From: Aureisphaera sp963669405
GTDB lineage: Bacteria > Bacteroidota > Bacteroidia > Flavobacteriales > Flavobacteriaceae
Length of the DNA: 64,000 bases
NCBI GenBank assembly: GCA_963669405.2
Contig: CAXXHF010000002.1
Coordinates: 2,356,001-2,420,000, forward strand
Direction: 5' to 3'
The notes under the pieces were generated by a model. The model was not told the origin of the DNA. It saw nothing but the letters and a program-made list of their open reading frames with translations, and did no database searches. Of this stretch, positions 17,669-27,451 are shown piece after piece (the stretch's first letter is position 1; each line of letters starts with the position of its first letter). The translations under genes were made by a program, and so were the position numbers.

Positions 17669-18670
17669 TTATTTGTTTTTATTGAAAAAATCTGGAGGGT
17701 AAGAATTAATTTTATTTTCTTGATAAATAGTAGCGTAGAAGCCTTCATGTATTGAATATGCTCCAGTCTCTCCTTTTTTGTTGACGGCTATATACCCTAC
17801 TTGAAAATCCTTGTAATTTGGATTTTTGTTTACAATTCGGTGTACCGCTTCTTCGCAAGCAGCTTGTGGAGATTTTCCTTGTCTCATAAGTTCTACAATC
17901 AAGAAACTACCTACAGTTTTTAAAACCTCTTCTCCAAGTCCGGTAGCTGTAGCTGCCCCAATTTCATTGTCTACAAAAAGGCCAGATCCTATAATAGGAG
18001 AATCACCTACACGTCCGGCCATTTTATAGGCCAATCCACTAGTTGTACAACCTCCAGAAATATCTCCATTTTTGTCAATTGCCAACATTCCTATAGTATC
18101 GTGATTTTCAATATTTATAATGGGTTTATACTTGGATGTTTTTTTCCATTCTTCCCATGCCTTTTTAGATTTTTCAGTTAGGAGATTCTCTTTCACAAAC
18201 CCCTGTTCAACAGCAAACTTTTGAGCTCCACTTCCCGCCATGATAACATGGGGCGTTTCCTCCATTACCTTTCTGGCAACAGAAATAGGGTGTTTTATAT
18301 CTTGAAGGCATACTACAGCTCCGTAGCCTCCTTGACTGTTCATAATACAAGCATCCAAGGTCACCCGACCATCACGATCTGGAAGCCCCCCAATACCTAC
18401 GCTTTGTCCTTCTTCATTGGCTTCCTCTACCTTACAACCAGCTTCTATGGCATCTAAGGCGCTTTTTCCCTCTTGCAGTACCTGCCAAGCTTTGGTGGTA
18501 GCATCAGGAACATTCCATGTAGCAATGACCAAGGGGATACTCTCCGTATCAGTTTTGATAGCAATAGCTTCCTTTTTTTCGGAATCAACTTTACAACCTA
18601 AAGTTGCCGCTCCCGCTACAACTCCAAGGCTTCCCAATGAGGTATTCTGAATAAATTTTCGTCTTTTCAT
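17669..18670 (-). CDS. Glycosylasparaginase (N4-(beta-N-acetylglucosaminyl)-L-asparaginase), Tat-exported lipoprotein
   Basis: 333 residues. The N-terminus MKRRKFIQNTSLGSLGVV has a twin-arginine motif, and TLGC supplies a lipobox Cys at 26, so the enzyme is probably folded in the cytoplasm, exported by Tat and membrane-anchored. The Ntn-hydrolase cleavage site is NHDTIGMLAID with nucleophile Thr192; GGCTTSGLAYKMAGRVGDSP is the substrate loop, the pattern of the glycosylasparaginase branch known from Elizabethkingia rather than of plant-type asparaginases. It splits the GlcNAc-Asn bond of N-glycans. Only 6 bp separate it from the upstream GH92 gene, so the two form an operon that dismantles N-linked glycans. 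Confidence 0.92.
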   Translation of the reverse strand: MKRRKFIQNTSLGSLGVVAGAATLGCKVDSEKKEAIAIKTDTESIPLVIATWNVPDATTKAWQVLQEGKSALDAIEAGCKVEEANEEGQSVGIGGLPDRDGRVTLDACIMNSQGGYGAVVCLQDIKHPISVARKVMEETPHVIMAGSGAQKFAVEQGFVKENLLTEKSKKAWEEWKKTSKYKPIINIENHDTIGMLAIDKNGDISGGCTTSGLAYKMAGRVGDSPIIGSGLFVDNEIGAATATGLGEEVLKTVGSFLIVELMRQGKSPQAACEEAVHRIVNKNPNYKDFQVGYIAVNKKGETGAYSIHEGFYATIYQENKINSYPPDFFNKNK

Positions 18671-18676
18671 TCTGTA

Positions 18677-21607
18677 TTATCTTATGGTTATTTCATCGAC
18701 AAAGATCCAAGCTTTGCCATCATAGGGAGCCCCTAAATGCCACTTGGGAAGATCTCCTAGGTTTTTGGCCACAATCTTAATATATCGGGCACTGTATCCA
18801 TTCATATTAAACTGAAGGGTTTTTATTTCACTGTCTTCTGAAGGGTTTTCCGAATCGATCTCTTGCTTGGGTAAGTTCTTGTAAAATGTTTTTCCCGGAG
18901 CAACAAAACACTCGACCTCGGTAGGATAGAAAATCCAACTTCTTTGGTCCTGAAGGAAACTCACCTCAATCGTTTCAATGGGCTTTATACTACCCAGATC
19001 TACGATAGCAATCACATCTGTATCCTGATAACCCTGCCAAGCTCCTGTTCTGAAATCCTTGGCACCTTTAATGCCATCAATGAGGGCGTCATTGCCACCG
19101 GCATTATATTGATTGGCATATTCAGTTTCCAGTGTAATGCTGACATTAGGATCTATTTTATAGAATTCTGTATAGAGTATATTGCTTTTATGACCATTTG
19201 CTTCAGCATACGTGCTTAATGTGCACTTCTCAGAAATAGAGATGGGATCTTCATATTTTTTGAATTCTGCATTATCAATACTATAGTATATGTTAGCTGT
19301 TTCAGACACAGATTCCAGAACTACATTTGTTTGGTTTTTGAAAGCGACATCTCCGCTAGCAATAAATGGGGCGGGTGTAATAATGTTTTCAGAGATTTCC
19401 GTTTTGGGAATCTCATGATCCTGAATTCCCCAAGGTGAAGGACTGCTTGCCATTTCAAAAATTAAGTGACCACCCTTCGCAATCTCTTCATGAAAAAGAT
19501 AAGTACGATTAAGGGGTTCACCATTTAGATGAGCCGAAGTAATATATATGTTTTCTTCAGAAAGACCCTTTGCCTCTACGGTGAAAGTATTTCCATTTTC
19601 TAGATTGATACTACTTTTTGGAAATAAAGGTGTGCCAATAATATATTGATTGCTTCCAGGAGTAACAGGATAGAATCCCATACTACTGAAAACATACCAA
19701 GCGCTCATCTGTCCACAATCTTCATTACCACTAATTCCATCAGGAGTATTGGTGTACAGTTCAGTTAGGATTTTGTGAACCTTCTCCTGAGTCTTTTGAG
19801 GCTTGTTTACAAAATTGTACAAGTATGCCATATGATGGCTCGGCTCGTTTCCATGTGCATATTGACCAATAAGACCTGTTATATCTGCCTGATCCCTTCC
19901 CGAAGTTTCACTTTTTGCAGTAAAAAGACGATCTAAGTGATTTTCAAGCTGTTCCTTTCCACCCATAAGATTGATAAGGCCTGAAATATCCTGCGGAGCA
20001 TACAAGCTATATTGCCAAGCATTGGCTTCGGTGTAATTAAAGTTTACTTCAAAAGGATCAAAAGGGCCAAACCATGTATTTCTGAAACGACCCTGAAAGA
20101 AGCCAGTTTCTGGGTTGTATAAATTTTTATAGTACTGAGCTCTACCTGCATATTCGGTAGCAGTTTTAGAATCTCCCATTGTTTTGGCCATTTCAGATAT
20201 GGTCCAATCATCATAGGCGTATTCTAAGGTTTTGGAAACACTTTCACTTTCTTCTTCTACTGGAATGAATCCAGTTCCTTTATACGATTCCAGTCCCAGA
20301 TGATCACGAGTAGCACTATGTTTCATAGCTTCCAACGCCTTTTTTGTATCATATCCCCTAATTCCTTTCAGATAGGCATCGGCAATAACGGGGACACCAT
20401 GATAACCAATCATGCATCCGGTATAATTAGCAGATAAATCCCAGATAGGGAGTATACTTCCTTCATCGTACTTTGCCAGAAAAGTATTGATAAAGTCATT
20501 GGTTCTATCTTGCTCAATTAGTGTATAAAGCGGATGTGCTGCACGATAGGTATCCCAAAGTGAGAATACCGTATAATAATCAAAATTGGATGCCTTATGA
20601 ACCTCAAGATCCATCCCTCGATACCTTCCGTCCACATCTTGATAGAGGTTTGGAGCAATCATGGTATGATATAAGGCAGTATAGAAATTTGTTTTATAGT
20701 CTTCGTTATCTGATTCTATAACAATTTTTTCTAGTTGTTTTTCCCAAATTTCATTGGCTTCCTGTTTCAGAAGGTCAAAAGATTTAGAACCTATTTCTTC
20801 TTCTAAATTTCTTTGGGCCCCTTCCTCGTCTACGGCAGAAATTCCTATAGAAACAAAAACGGGTTCATTGTTTGGGTTTTCAAATTCTAATCCTACCATT
20901 CGGGAACGTCTATCCGGAGTGCGGTGAAAAAATGTTGGTTGTTTGGTAGGATGCGAGAACTTGATATGAAAGAAAACACGCTGATCTTCTGCCCAAGCTT
21001 TTGAATGTCGAAAACCGTTGAATTCATAGTCATTGATTTTCTTAATGTCAAAATCCAATAACTGATCTCGATGTTCTAAATCTATAATGATAAATTGATT
21101 CTCCGAAGATGGGAATTCATATCGGTGCATTCCGGCTCGTTGAGTCACGGTGAGTTCTACATGGATATTGGTAGAATCCAGATGTACTTTATAAAAACCA
21201 GGAGAAGCAAATTCTTCTTCATGACTAAAATGGGTACGATATCCTTTTTTGCCATCAGCACCATTATTAAAAATCATTTCGTTGGTAGGCATGAGCAATA
21301 TATCCCCATAGTCACTCACTCCAGTTCCACTTAAGTGTGTATGTGAAAAACCATAGATGTAATTGTCGCTATAATGATAGCCACTGCATCCGTCCCACCC
21401 ATCCAATCGGGTGTCTGGGCTTAATTGCATCATTCCAAATGGAAGCGTAGCCCCGGGATAGGTATGTCCATGTCCGCCAGTACCAATAAATGGATTGACT
21501 AAAGAAGTAAGCGGCTTATCTTTTTTTGCAGGAATTGGTGGGTTTTCCTTTTGAGTACAACTAGAAATTACTATGCAAAAAGCAAGGGTTGATACAATTC
21601 TGAACAT
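18677..21607 (-). CDS. GH92 family alpha-mannosidase, lipoprotein
   Basis: 976 residues. The signal peptide ends SSC with lipidated Cys17. The body begins LVNPFIGTGGHGHTYPG and carries GTGVSDYGDILLMPTNE, DTYRAAHPLYTL and GNEDCGQMSAWYVFSS, all typical of glycoside hydrolase family 92, calcium-dependent exo-alpha-mannosidases. After the catalytic region (to about residue 720) come a chitobiase-like segment (NIYYSIDNAEFKKYED) and a C-terminal discoidin-like domain (FRTGAWQGYQDTDVIAIVDL to the end). GH92 enzymes trim mannose from high-mannose N-glycans; the paired glycosylasparaginase would then release the core from Asn. The linkage specificity is not readable here. Confidence 0.93.
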   Translation of the reverse strand: MFRIVSTLAFCIVISSCTQKENPPIPAKKDKPLTSLVNPFIGTGGHGHTYPGATLPFGMMQLSPDTRLDGWDGCSGYHYSDNYIYGFSHTHLSGTGVSDYGDILLMPTNEMIFNNGADGKKGYRTHFSHEEEFASPGFYKVHLDSTNIHVELTVTQRAGMHRYEFPSSENQFIIIDLEHRDQLLDFDIKKINDYEFNGFRHSKAWAEDQRVFFHIKFSHPTKQPTFFHRTPDRRSRMVGLEFENPNNEPVFVSIGISAVDEEGAQRNLEEEIGSKSFDLLKQEANEIWEKQLEKIVIESDNEDYKTNFYTALYHTMIAPNLYQDVDGRYRGMDLEVHKASNFDYYTVFSLWDTYRAAHPLYTLIEQDRTNDFINTFLAKYDEGSILPIWDLSANYTGCMIGYHGVPVIADAYLKGIRGYDTKKALEAMKHSATRDHLGLESYKGTGFIPVEEESESVSKTLEYAYDDWTISEMAKTMGDSKTATEYAGRAQYYKNLYNPETGFFQGRFRNTWFGPFDPFEVNFNYTEANAWQYSLYAPQDISGLINLMGGKEQLENHLDRLFTAKSETSGRDQADITGLIGQYAHGNEPSHHMAYLYNFVNKPQKTQEKVHKILTELYTNTPDGISGNEDCGQMSAWYVFSSMGFYPVTPGSNQYIIGTPLFPKSSINLENGNTFTVEAKGLSEENIYITSAHLNGEPLNRTYLFHEEIAKGGHLIFEMASSPSPWGIQDHEIPKTEISENIITPAPFIASGDVAFKNQTNVVLESVSETANIYYSIDNAEFKKYEDPISISEKCTLSTYAEANGHKSNILYTEFYKIDPNVSITLETEYANQYNAGGNDALIDGIKGAKDFRTGAWQGYQDTDVIAIVDLGSIKPIETIEVSFLQDQRSWIFYPTEVECFVAPGKTFYKNLPKQEIDSENPSEDSEIKTLQFNMNGYSARYIKIVAKNLGDLPKWHLGAPYDGKAWIFVDEITIR

Positions 21608-21710
21608 GTTAGGTTTTTGGTTCGGAAAAGATACAAAAACAAGTTAAAAAAAAGTGAATGCCACAAAAGTGTAGTTAAAAGGAAGTTATCTTTATCCATT
21701 AAAAGCAGGT

Positions 21711-22940
21711 ATGTTGCGTTGGATCATTTTTATTGTCATCTATATTGCTATTGATGTCTATGGCTTTCAGGCTATGCGGACTGTCACTAAGAATCAATGG
21801 TTGCATGGTGCCTATGTGGGGATTTCAGTGTTGTTGTTGGGAATGTTTATTTACCAGTTAAATTATGGAGCACCCAATAGAACCATGACACCATTACGTA
21901 TGTACACCTTTGGTGTGTTTATAGCGGTTTTTGTTCCCAAGTTGATTTTGGTCATTTTTATGTTTGGTGAAGATGTGGTTCGTTTGTTTGTAGGGGCCTT
22001 TGCCAAAATTGGGGGAAATGAAGAAGGTTTTTATTTGCCTTCCAGAAGAAAGTTTGTGAGTACTTTGGCTTTGGGAATAGCGGCTATTCCATTTAGCTCG
22101 CTGTTATATGGAATGTACCGAGGAAAGTACAATTATAAAGTCCTTAAATATGCATTGGAATTTGATGACCTTCCCGATGCATTTGATGGTTATACCATCA
22201 CACAAATTAGTGATGTACACAGTGGAAGTTTCGATAATGAAAAGAAGATTAGCTATGGCATTGATCTTATCAATGAACAGCAAAGCGATTTGATAGTTTT
22301 TACCGGAGACCTGGTAAACAATGTAGCTGAAGAAATGAAGCCTTGGAAGGGCTTGTTTGCCAAACTAACAGCTACGGATGGAGTTTTTTCTATTTTGGGA
22401 AATCATGATTATGGTGACTATGTGTCATGGGAAACCCCAGAAGCCAAAATTAAGAACTTGCAAGAATTGAAAAACCTTCAAAAGGAAATGGGGTGGAACT
22501 TATTGTTGAATGAGCATCGTGCAATTGTTCGCAATGGCGAAACTATTAAATTGATTGGTGTGGAGAATTGGGGTGCAGGAGGTTTTAAAAAGGTTGGAGA
22601 TCTGGATAAGGCTTATGACGGTGTTTCTAAAGAGGATTTTAAAGTATTGCTAAGCCATGATCCGTCTCATTGGAAAGAGAAAGTAAAAGTTGACGAACGC
22701 AATTTTCATCTAACCTTAAGCGGCCATACTCATGGGATGCAATTTGGGATTGAGATTCCTGGATGGATAAAGTGGAGTCCGGTTAAGTATCGATACGAAA
22801 ATTGGGCTGGGATATATGAAGAATTTGGAAGATATATAAATGTAAATCGTGGGTTTGGGTTTATAGGGTATCCAGGACGTGTTGGGATTTGGCCAGAAAT
22901 CTCTGTGATCACCCTTAAAAAAAGGCGTAATACCGCATAA
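21711..22940 (+). CDS. Membrane-anchored metallophosphoesterase (YaeI/YkuE-like)
   Basis: 409 residues. Three or four hydrophobic helices occupy residues 1-130. The catalytic domain has the complete calcineurin-like set: ISDVHSG (DxH), FTGDLVNN (GDxxD-type), LGNHDYGD (GNHD), LLSHDP and LSGHTHGMQ (GHxH). Such proteins are two-metal phosphoesterases; related bacterial enzymes act on lipid or UDP-linked substrates, but the substrate here is unknown. A -7-like TATCTTTA lies at 21687-21694. The next gene follows after 44 bp with its own promoter. Confidence 0.9.
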   Translation: MLRWIIFIVIYIAIDVYGFQAMRTVTKNQWLHGAYVGISVLLLGMFIYQLNYGAPNRTMTPLRMYTFGVFIAVFVPKLILVIFMFGEDVVRLFVGAFAKIGGNEEGFYLPSRRKFVSTLALGIAAIPFSSLLYGMYRGKYNYKVLKYALEFDDLPDAFDGYTITQISDVHSGSFDNEKKISYGIDLINEQQSDLIVFTGDLVNNVAEEMKPWKGLFAKLTATDGVFSILGNHDYGDYVSWETPEAKIKNLQELKNLQKEMGWNLLLNEHRAIVRNGETIKLIGVENWGAGGFKKVGDLDKAYDGVSKEDFKVLLSHDPSHWKEKVKVDERNFHLTLSGHTHGMQFGIEIPGWIKWSPVKYRYENWAGIYEEFGRYINVNRGFGFIGYPGRVGIWPEISVITLKKRRNTA

Positions 22941-22954
22941 TTCGCGGGAAATGT

Positions 22955-22962
22955 TATATTTG
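22955..22962 (+). promoter_or_regulatory. -7 promoter element of the thioredoxin-like gene
   Basis: TATATTTG matches TAnnTTTG exactly, 22 nt before the ATG at 22985. No TTG at the -33 position. Confidence 0.45.
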
Positions 22963-22984
22963 TAGTAACCAATAATTCAAACCT

Positions 22985-23281
22985 ATGTCCAAATTTGGTG
23001 AATTAATTGAAACACACATCCCCGTACTTTTGGATTTTTATGCGGAATGGGATCAGGCATGCAAAGAAATGCATCCTGTTTTAAGGGATGTTGCAGCTGC
23101 TTTGGGAGATAAAGCGCGTGTTATTAAAATTGATATAGAAAAAAACTCGGAACTTGCCGAAGCCCTTCGTGTAAAAGGTTTGCCTACACTGATGATCTAT
23201 AAAAATGGCGAAATGAAATGGAGACAAAGTGGAGAGCAAGATGCCAATACATTGATTGGATTGGTACAAGAATATGTCTAG
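22985..23281 (+). CDS. Thioredoxin-fold protein with a single active-site cysteine
   Basis: 98 residues covering one thioredoxin fold: IPVLLDFYAEW, then a central helix, VIKIDIEKNSELAEAL, VKGLPTLMIYKNGE (cis-Pro loop) and WRQSGEQDANTL. The active-site WCGPCK is replaced by WDQACK: the first, nucleophilic Cys is Asp while the second Cys is kept. Ordinary disulfide exchange is therefore unlikely; a binding, chaperone-like or glutathionylation-linked role is possible. Its stop shares a CTAG with the convergent deacetylase. Confidence 0.87.
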   Translation: MSKFGELIETHIPVLLDFYAEWDQACKEMHPVLRDVAAALGDKARVIKIDIEKNSELAEALRVKGLPTLMIYKNGEMKWRQSGEQDANTLIGLVQEYV

Positions 23282-23916
23282 CCAATTGATTGGCAATTCC
23301 ATCCTTTTTCAGCAATAAATTGTAATACTTTAGGTAAAACAAAATGAAGTTTTTCTTCTGCCTTTATACTATCGTGAAATACAACGATACTTCCTGGCGA
23401 TAGGTGATCTAATACATTGTGAAGGCACTGTTCTTTCAAGATGCCTGTATCAAAGTCGGCACTTAAAACATCCCACATGATAATCTTATAACCTTTTTTG
23501 AGTAAATCTTTAGATTGATTAGAACTTAGCTTTCCATAAGGAGGACGAAATAATTTTAAATCTAAATAATCATGCTTAGCTATAATGTTTTCTGCATCTA
23601 GTATGTCTTGGGCATATTTATTTTTTTGCGTTTTCCAACCGTTTAAGTGATGAAAAGTATGATTGCCAATGGCATGACCTTCTGCTAATATTTGTTTAAA
23701 CACTTTTGGGTGTTTCACAATATTATGACCTATACAAAAGAAAGTGGCCTTGGCATGAAACTCTTTTAAGGTTTCTAGCACCCATGGAGTTACTTCAGGG
23801 ATTGGGCCGTCATCAAACGTAAGGTATACAGTTTTTTCATTATTGGGCAATCTCCAGATACGTTTCGGAAATATCCGTTGTATAAGTGTTGGAGTTTTTG
23901 CCCAATAACCTTGCAT
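23278..23916 (-). CDS. Polysaccharide deacetylase (NodB homology domain)
   Basis: 212 residues. The carbohydrate esterase 4 motifs are in order: TFDDGP (catalytic Asp and first metal ligand), HTFHH (metal-binding histidines), RPPYG, then WDVLSADFD and IVVFHDS. There is no clear signal peptide. The family removes N- or O-acetyl groups from GlcNAc-containing polymers. It starts one base after the end of the DUF2723 gene on the same strand, so the two are translationally coupled, hinting at shared work on a cell-envelope glycan; that link is inference. Confidence 0.9.
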   Translation of the reverse strand: MQGYWAKTPTLIQRIFPKRIWRLPNNEKTVYLTFDDGPIPEVTPWVLETLKEFHAKATFFCIGHNIVKHPKVFKQILAEGHAIGNHTFHHLNGWKTQKNKYAQDILDAENIIAKHDYLDLKLFRPPYGKLSSNQSKDLLKKGYKIIMWDVLSADFDTGILKEQCLHNVLDHLSPGSIVVFHDSIKAEEKLHFVLPKVLQFIAEKGWNCQSIG

Positions 23917-23917
23917 T

Positions 23918-26900
23918 TTATTCGGTGGTATCTATTTCTGAGCTGTCCTTAAGAAGGGAATCCAAAAACTGTTCGGTCAGTTTTTCCTTCCGAAGGAATT
24001 CTTCATCAATATCAATTCCCAATCGCGCAAAGAACCCTCTAAAAGGACTTAGATAATTCAAGAATTTCTCTTTTTCTTGTTGGTAATACGAAGGATCATC
24101 ATAGGTGTAGACCAACTCTACCAGACTCTCATACTGATTCATTTTGGAATATATTTCCTCAATCATATTTCCTTGGTCTCCAACTGTCATGGCACCATAA
24201 TAGGTTAGGAATTCTTGATGTTTTTTTGAAGTTTCTTCAAAGACTTTTCGAGCTTTTTCAACTTTATCTATGGCATAATAATGTTGTGCAAAAGGTTCTA
24301 ATAGCGAGTAATACTCAAAATAAGCAACGGGCATTTTTTCCATGGCCAAATCAAGTATGTTTTCTGCTTTATCCATTTTGCCTTCCTTGATCAAAGTTTC
24401 TGCCAAGCGAGCAAGGTGACTTCTATAGGTAATTCCGTTTCTTCGGGTTTCGGTATCGTGATAGATATCTGGGCTACCACTATTTCCCCAATCCCAATTC
24501 ATGACAATATCGTATGTTTTGTCTGAATCGATTCTTCCCATATCAAACGGATTTCGAGGATCAACAGGTGTTCTAATAGGAACCAATTTATATACAACAC
24601 CATCCAATTGTAAGTAGTTTTTCATCCATAAGTAATCATCATCTCCAAAAGCACCACCACTAAAATAAATAGGACGTTCCCAATTATTATTGGCAATAAT
24701 ATCAAGCATAAGAAGTCGATTTTTATATACAAAATCCCCTTTCAGCGTAATATCTATGTAAGGAACTATTTTATCGGCATCTTTTTGGGCTACAATTCCA
24801 TTTCTAAGTACCGCTTCCTTGTCTACAGGAATCCTAATAACTTTTGAAGGGAACGAACTTATCATTTGTCCACTGTTCAGTTCTACTTTGGTAGCAGGAT
24901 TGTCACTACCTGCCCAGTTCATCCAGGTTTTTATATCTACGGTATCTTCTTTGGTTTCCATAAAAGCAATCACGTCACGTGTTCCGTAGGTATACTTGTC
25001 ATGTGTAAGTTGTGATGGAATAGGATCACTGGAGAAAGCCTTTTTCTTCATGTCATCTATATACCAATCTGTTTGAAATAAACTGGTATTTACAATGCGA
25101 ACGTCTTGACGGTAGCCTTCAATATTTTGTTGGTACCAGAGGGCAAAAGTGTCGTTGTCTCCAATGGTAAAGAGGATGCTGTTTTCATCACAGGAATCCA
25201 GATACATTCTACCCATAGAGTTGGCAGTACGACGATTGGAACGATCATGATCATCCCAGTTTTGTGTAGCCATAAGAACGGGAGCAGCCAGTAGTGTGAC
25301 TCCAAGAACAATTGGGATTGCGGTTTTTGGTTTAATGTATTCTTTTAAGATCTCATACAGTGCATAGACACCATAACCTATCCACATAGCAAAAACATAG
25401 AAAGAACCTACCAAAGCGTAATCCCGTTCTCTTGGTTCGTAGGGTCGCTCGTTGAGGTATACTTTTAGTGCAAGCCCTGTAAACAGGAAGAGCACCAATA
25501 GGACCCAAAAACTTTTGTTATCATTTTTAGCGTGGAATACCAACCCTAGAATACCAATGATAAGTGGTAGGAAGAAATAGGTATTTCTAGCCCTGTTATC
25601 AGCCATGTCACTGGGTAAGTTATCCTGAGAACCTAAGCGAAATTCGTCTATAAATTTAATTCCACTCAGCCAGTTTCCGTTAAGGTTGCCTCCTTGTCCT
25701 TGAACGTCATTTTGGCGCCCAACAAAGTTCCACATAAAATAACGCCAATACATGTAACTAAACTGATGTTGGAACATAAAGGTTATGTTGTCCCAAGCGG
25801 AAGGTTTTTTAATATCGAGGAAAGGTCCAAATTGAGTTAGGAATTCATTGTAATCTTCTCCATCTACCAACCCTTCTGTATATGCTTGCTTGAATTTTGA
25901 TACTTCTTCAACCAACCTTTGCTCTCCACGGTATTGGTATTTAATTCCAAATTCTAGGCCACCGGTATGATCTAGGTAATTTGCGTTGTGTTCTAAGCTC
26001 CACATTCTTGGTAGAAATGCTTTTTGTGCATTGTCTGTATTTTGACCAGCATTCTTCCAATCATTTACAATCACATATTTTCCAGACTTTATATCCTTTT
26101 CGTATTTGGGTTTGTCATCTTTATAGGGATCTTGAGGGTCTAACCCTACATAAGTCTCAGTAAATTGAGGACCGTAGAACAGATGTGTTTCTGGATATTG
26201 TTCACGGTTATAATAGGCTAACAATTCGCGGGCATTGTTCGGGTTATTTTCATTGATTACAGTACCTGCATTGGCTCGGATTGGTAGCATAAGCCAGCTG
26301 GAGAATCCTATGAAAATAAAAAGCACACATAATAAAAGTGTGTTGTACATAGCGTACCCATTATTACGCGTGTATTTCAATCCGAAATAGAACAAGGCTA
26401 TAAATAATAATCCAGCTATAATGGTACCAGAGTTAAACGGCATCCCAACTGTATTCACAAAGAACAGCTCAGAAGCACTAAAAAACTTCATGGTCATAGG
26501 TAGTAATAGCTTAAATATAAATAGAAGAATAGCTACAGTAACGATATTTGCAATGATGAAGTTTTTAATGGTGATTTTTTTATACTTCTTGAAAAAGTAA
26601 AGAAATCCAATAGCAGGGATGGTTAATAATGCCATAAAGTGTACTCCAAAGGAGAGCCCTACAATGAATGCAATAAGAACAAGCCAACGATCTCCTCTTG
26701 GTGTAAACATTTCCCGTTCCCATCGAAGACCACAATAAAACATAATAGATAATAGACAAGCAGCTGCGGCATACACCTCTGCTTCAACTGCACTAAACCA
26801 GAAACTATCGCTAAACGCAAATGCCAAGGATCCTACAGCAGCACTTCCTAGAATAGCAATGCTATTGTTTTTAGTAAGTTCACTGTTTTTAGAAACGAGA

Positions 26901-27214
26901 TTGGAAAGCAGTATGGTAAGTGACCAAAACATGAATAGAACGGTAAAGGCACTGGCAAAAACTGACATAAGATTAATGGTGAGTGCTATACTGGAAGCAT
27001 CCATGGCAAAAATGGAGAAGAAAGCTCCAAGGAGTTGGTATAGTGGTGCCCCTGGAGGATGCCCTACTTCTAGATTACTAGCTGTTGTAATATACTCTCC
27101 AGCATCCCAAAAACTCACAGTGGGTTCTACAGTAAGCCAATACGTAAGGAGTGCTATGGCAAAAACCGACCATCCGATAATCTGGTTCCATTTTTTATAA
27201 TTGAAATCGCTCAT
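23918..27214 (-). CDS. DUF2723 family large membrane glycosyltransferase-like protein
   Basis: 1098 residues. The N-terminal block ALLTYWLTVEPTVSFWDAGE and EVGHPPGAPLYQLLGAFF is the DUF2723 signature; the Asp-Glu pair in the first loop resembles that of GT-C enzymes. About 12 hydrophobic helices lie in residues 1-620, followed by a long soluble region with NERPYEPRERDYALVGSFYV, FTIGDNDTF and TPR-like helices near the C-terminus (KAENILDLAMEKMPVAY). Eukaryotic relatives (TMEM260) are protein O-mannosyltransferases; the bacterial role is likely transfer of a sugar from a lipid carrier, not proven. Paired with the deacetylase downstream. Confidence 0.88.
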   Translation of the reverse strand: MSDFNYKKWNQIIGWSVFAIALLTYWLTVEPTVSFWDAGEYITTASNLEVGHPPGAPLYQLLGAFFSIFAMDASSIALTINLMSVFASAFTVLFMFWSLTILLSNLVSKNSELTKNNSIAILGSAAVGSLAFAFSDSFWFSAVEAEVYAAAACLLSIMFYCGLRWEREMFTPRGDRWLVLIAFIVGLSFGVHFMALLTIPAIGFLYFFKKYKKITIKNFIIANIVTVAILLFIFKLLLPMTMKFFSASELFFVNTVGMPFNSGTIIAGLLFIALFYFGLKYTRNNGYAMYNTLLLCVLFIFIGFSSWLMLPIRANAGTVINENNPNNARELLAYYNREQYPETHLFYGPQFTETYVGLDPQDPYKDDKPKYEKDIKSGKYVIVNDWKNAGQNTDNAQKAFLPRMWSLEHNANYLDHTGGLEFGIKYQYRGEQRLVEEVSKFKQAYTEGLVDGEDYNEFLTQFGPFLDIKKPSAWDNITFMFQHQFSYMYWRYFMWNFVGRQNDVQGQGGNLNGNWLSGIKFIDEFRLGSQDNLPSDMADNRARNTYFFLPLIIGILGLVFHAKNDNKSFWVLLVLFLFTGLALKVYLNERPYEPRERDYALVGSFYVFAMWIGYGVYALYEILKEYIKPKTAIPIVLGVTLLAAPVLMATQNWDDHDRSNRRTANSMGRMYLDSCDENSILFTIGDNDTFALWYQQNIEGYRQDVRIVNTSLFQTDWYIDDMKKKAFSSDPIPSQLTHDKYTYGTRDVIAFMETKEDTVDIKTWMNWAGSDNPATKVELNSGQMISSFPSKVIRIPVDKEAVLRNGIVAQKDADKIVPYIDITLKGDFVYKNRLLMLDIIANNNWERPIYFSGGAFGDDDYLWMKNYLQLDGVVYKLVPIRTPVDPRNPFDMGRIDSDKTYDIVMNWDWGNSGSPDIYHDTETRRNGITYRSHLARLAETLIKEGKMDKAENILDLAMEKMPVAYFEYYSLLEPFAQHYYAIDKVEKARKVFEETSKKHQEFLTYYGAMTVGDQGNMIEEIYSKMNQYESLVELVYTYDDPSYYQQEKEKFLNYLSPFRGFFARLGIDIDEEFLRKEKLTEQFLDSLLKDSSEIDTTE

Positions 27215-27404
27215 AAAGGTTTCCTGTTTAGGTTGTGGCGAATTTACTAATTATATGGCAAGCGGAGTGATAAAAATTTGCTAAGAGGAGAGGAGTTGCA
27301 GGTATTTCACATGAAAACAGGGTGGATTTCGGGACTAGACCCTGAAAAAGTTGTTTTCGGTATAGAATTGAGAAATAAAGCCTATCATTTTTCTAAAAAT
27401 TTGT

Positions 27405-27434
27405 TTGCGTGTCCCAAAGTTTGTATTAAATTTG
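27405..27434 (+). promoter_or_regulatory. Consensus promoter of tRNA-Gln
   Basis: TTG (27405-27407), exactly 19 nt, then TAAATTTG (27427-27434). Together with the rplM promoter this is the best example of the phylum consensus in the window and supports using that consensus elsewhere. Expected start near 27440. Confidence 0.8.
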
Positions 27435-27451
27435 CACCCGCACAATGGAAT

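Noticed and set aside
17669..18670. Glycosylasparaginase as a second cyanophycin-dipeptide hydrolase
   Set aside because: It is exported, belongs to the glycosylasparaginase branch and is in an operon with GH92, so glycoasparagine is the likelier substrate.
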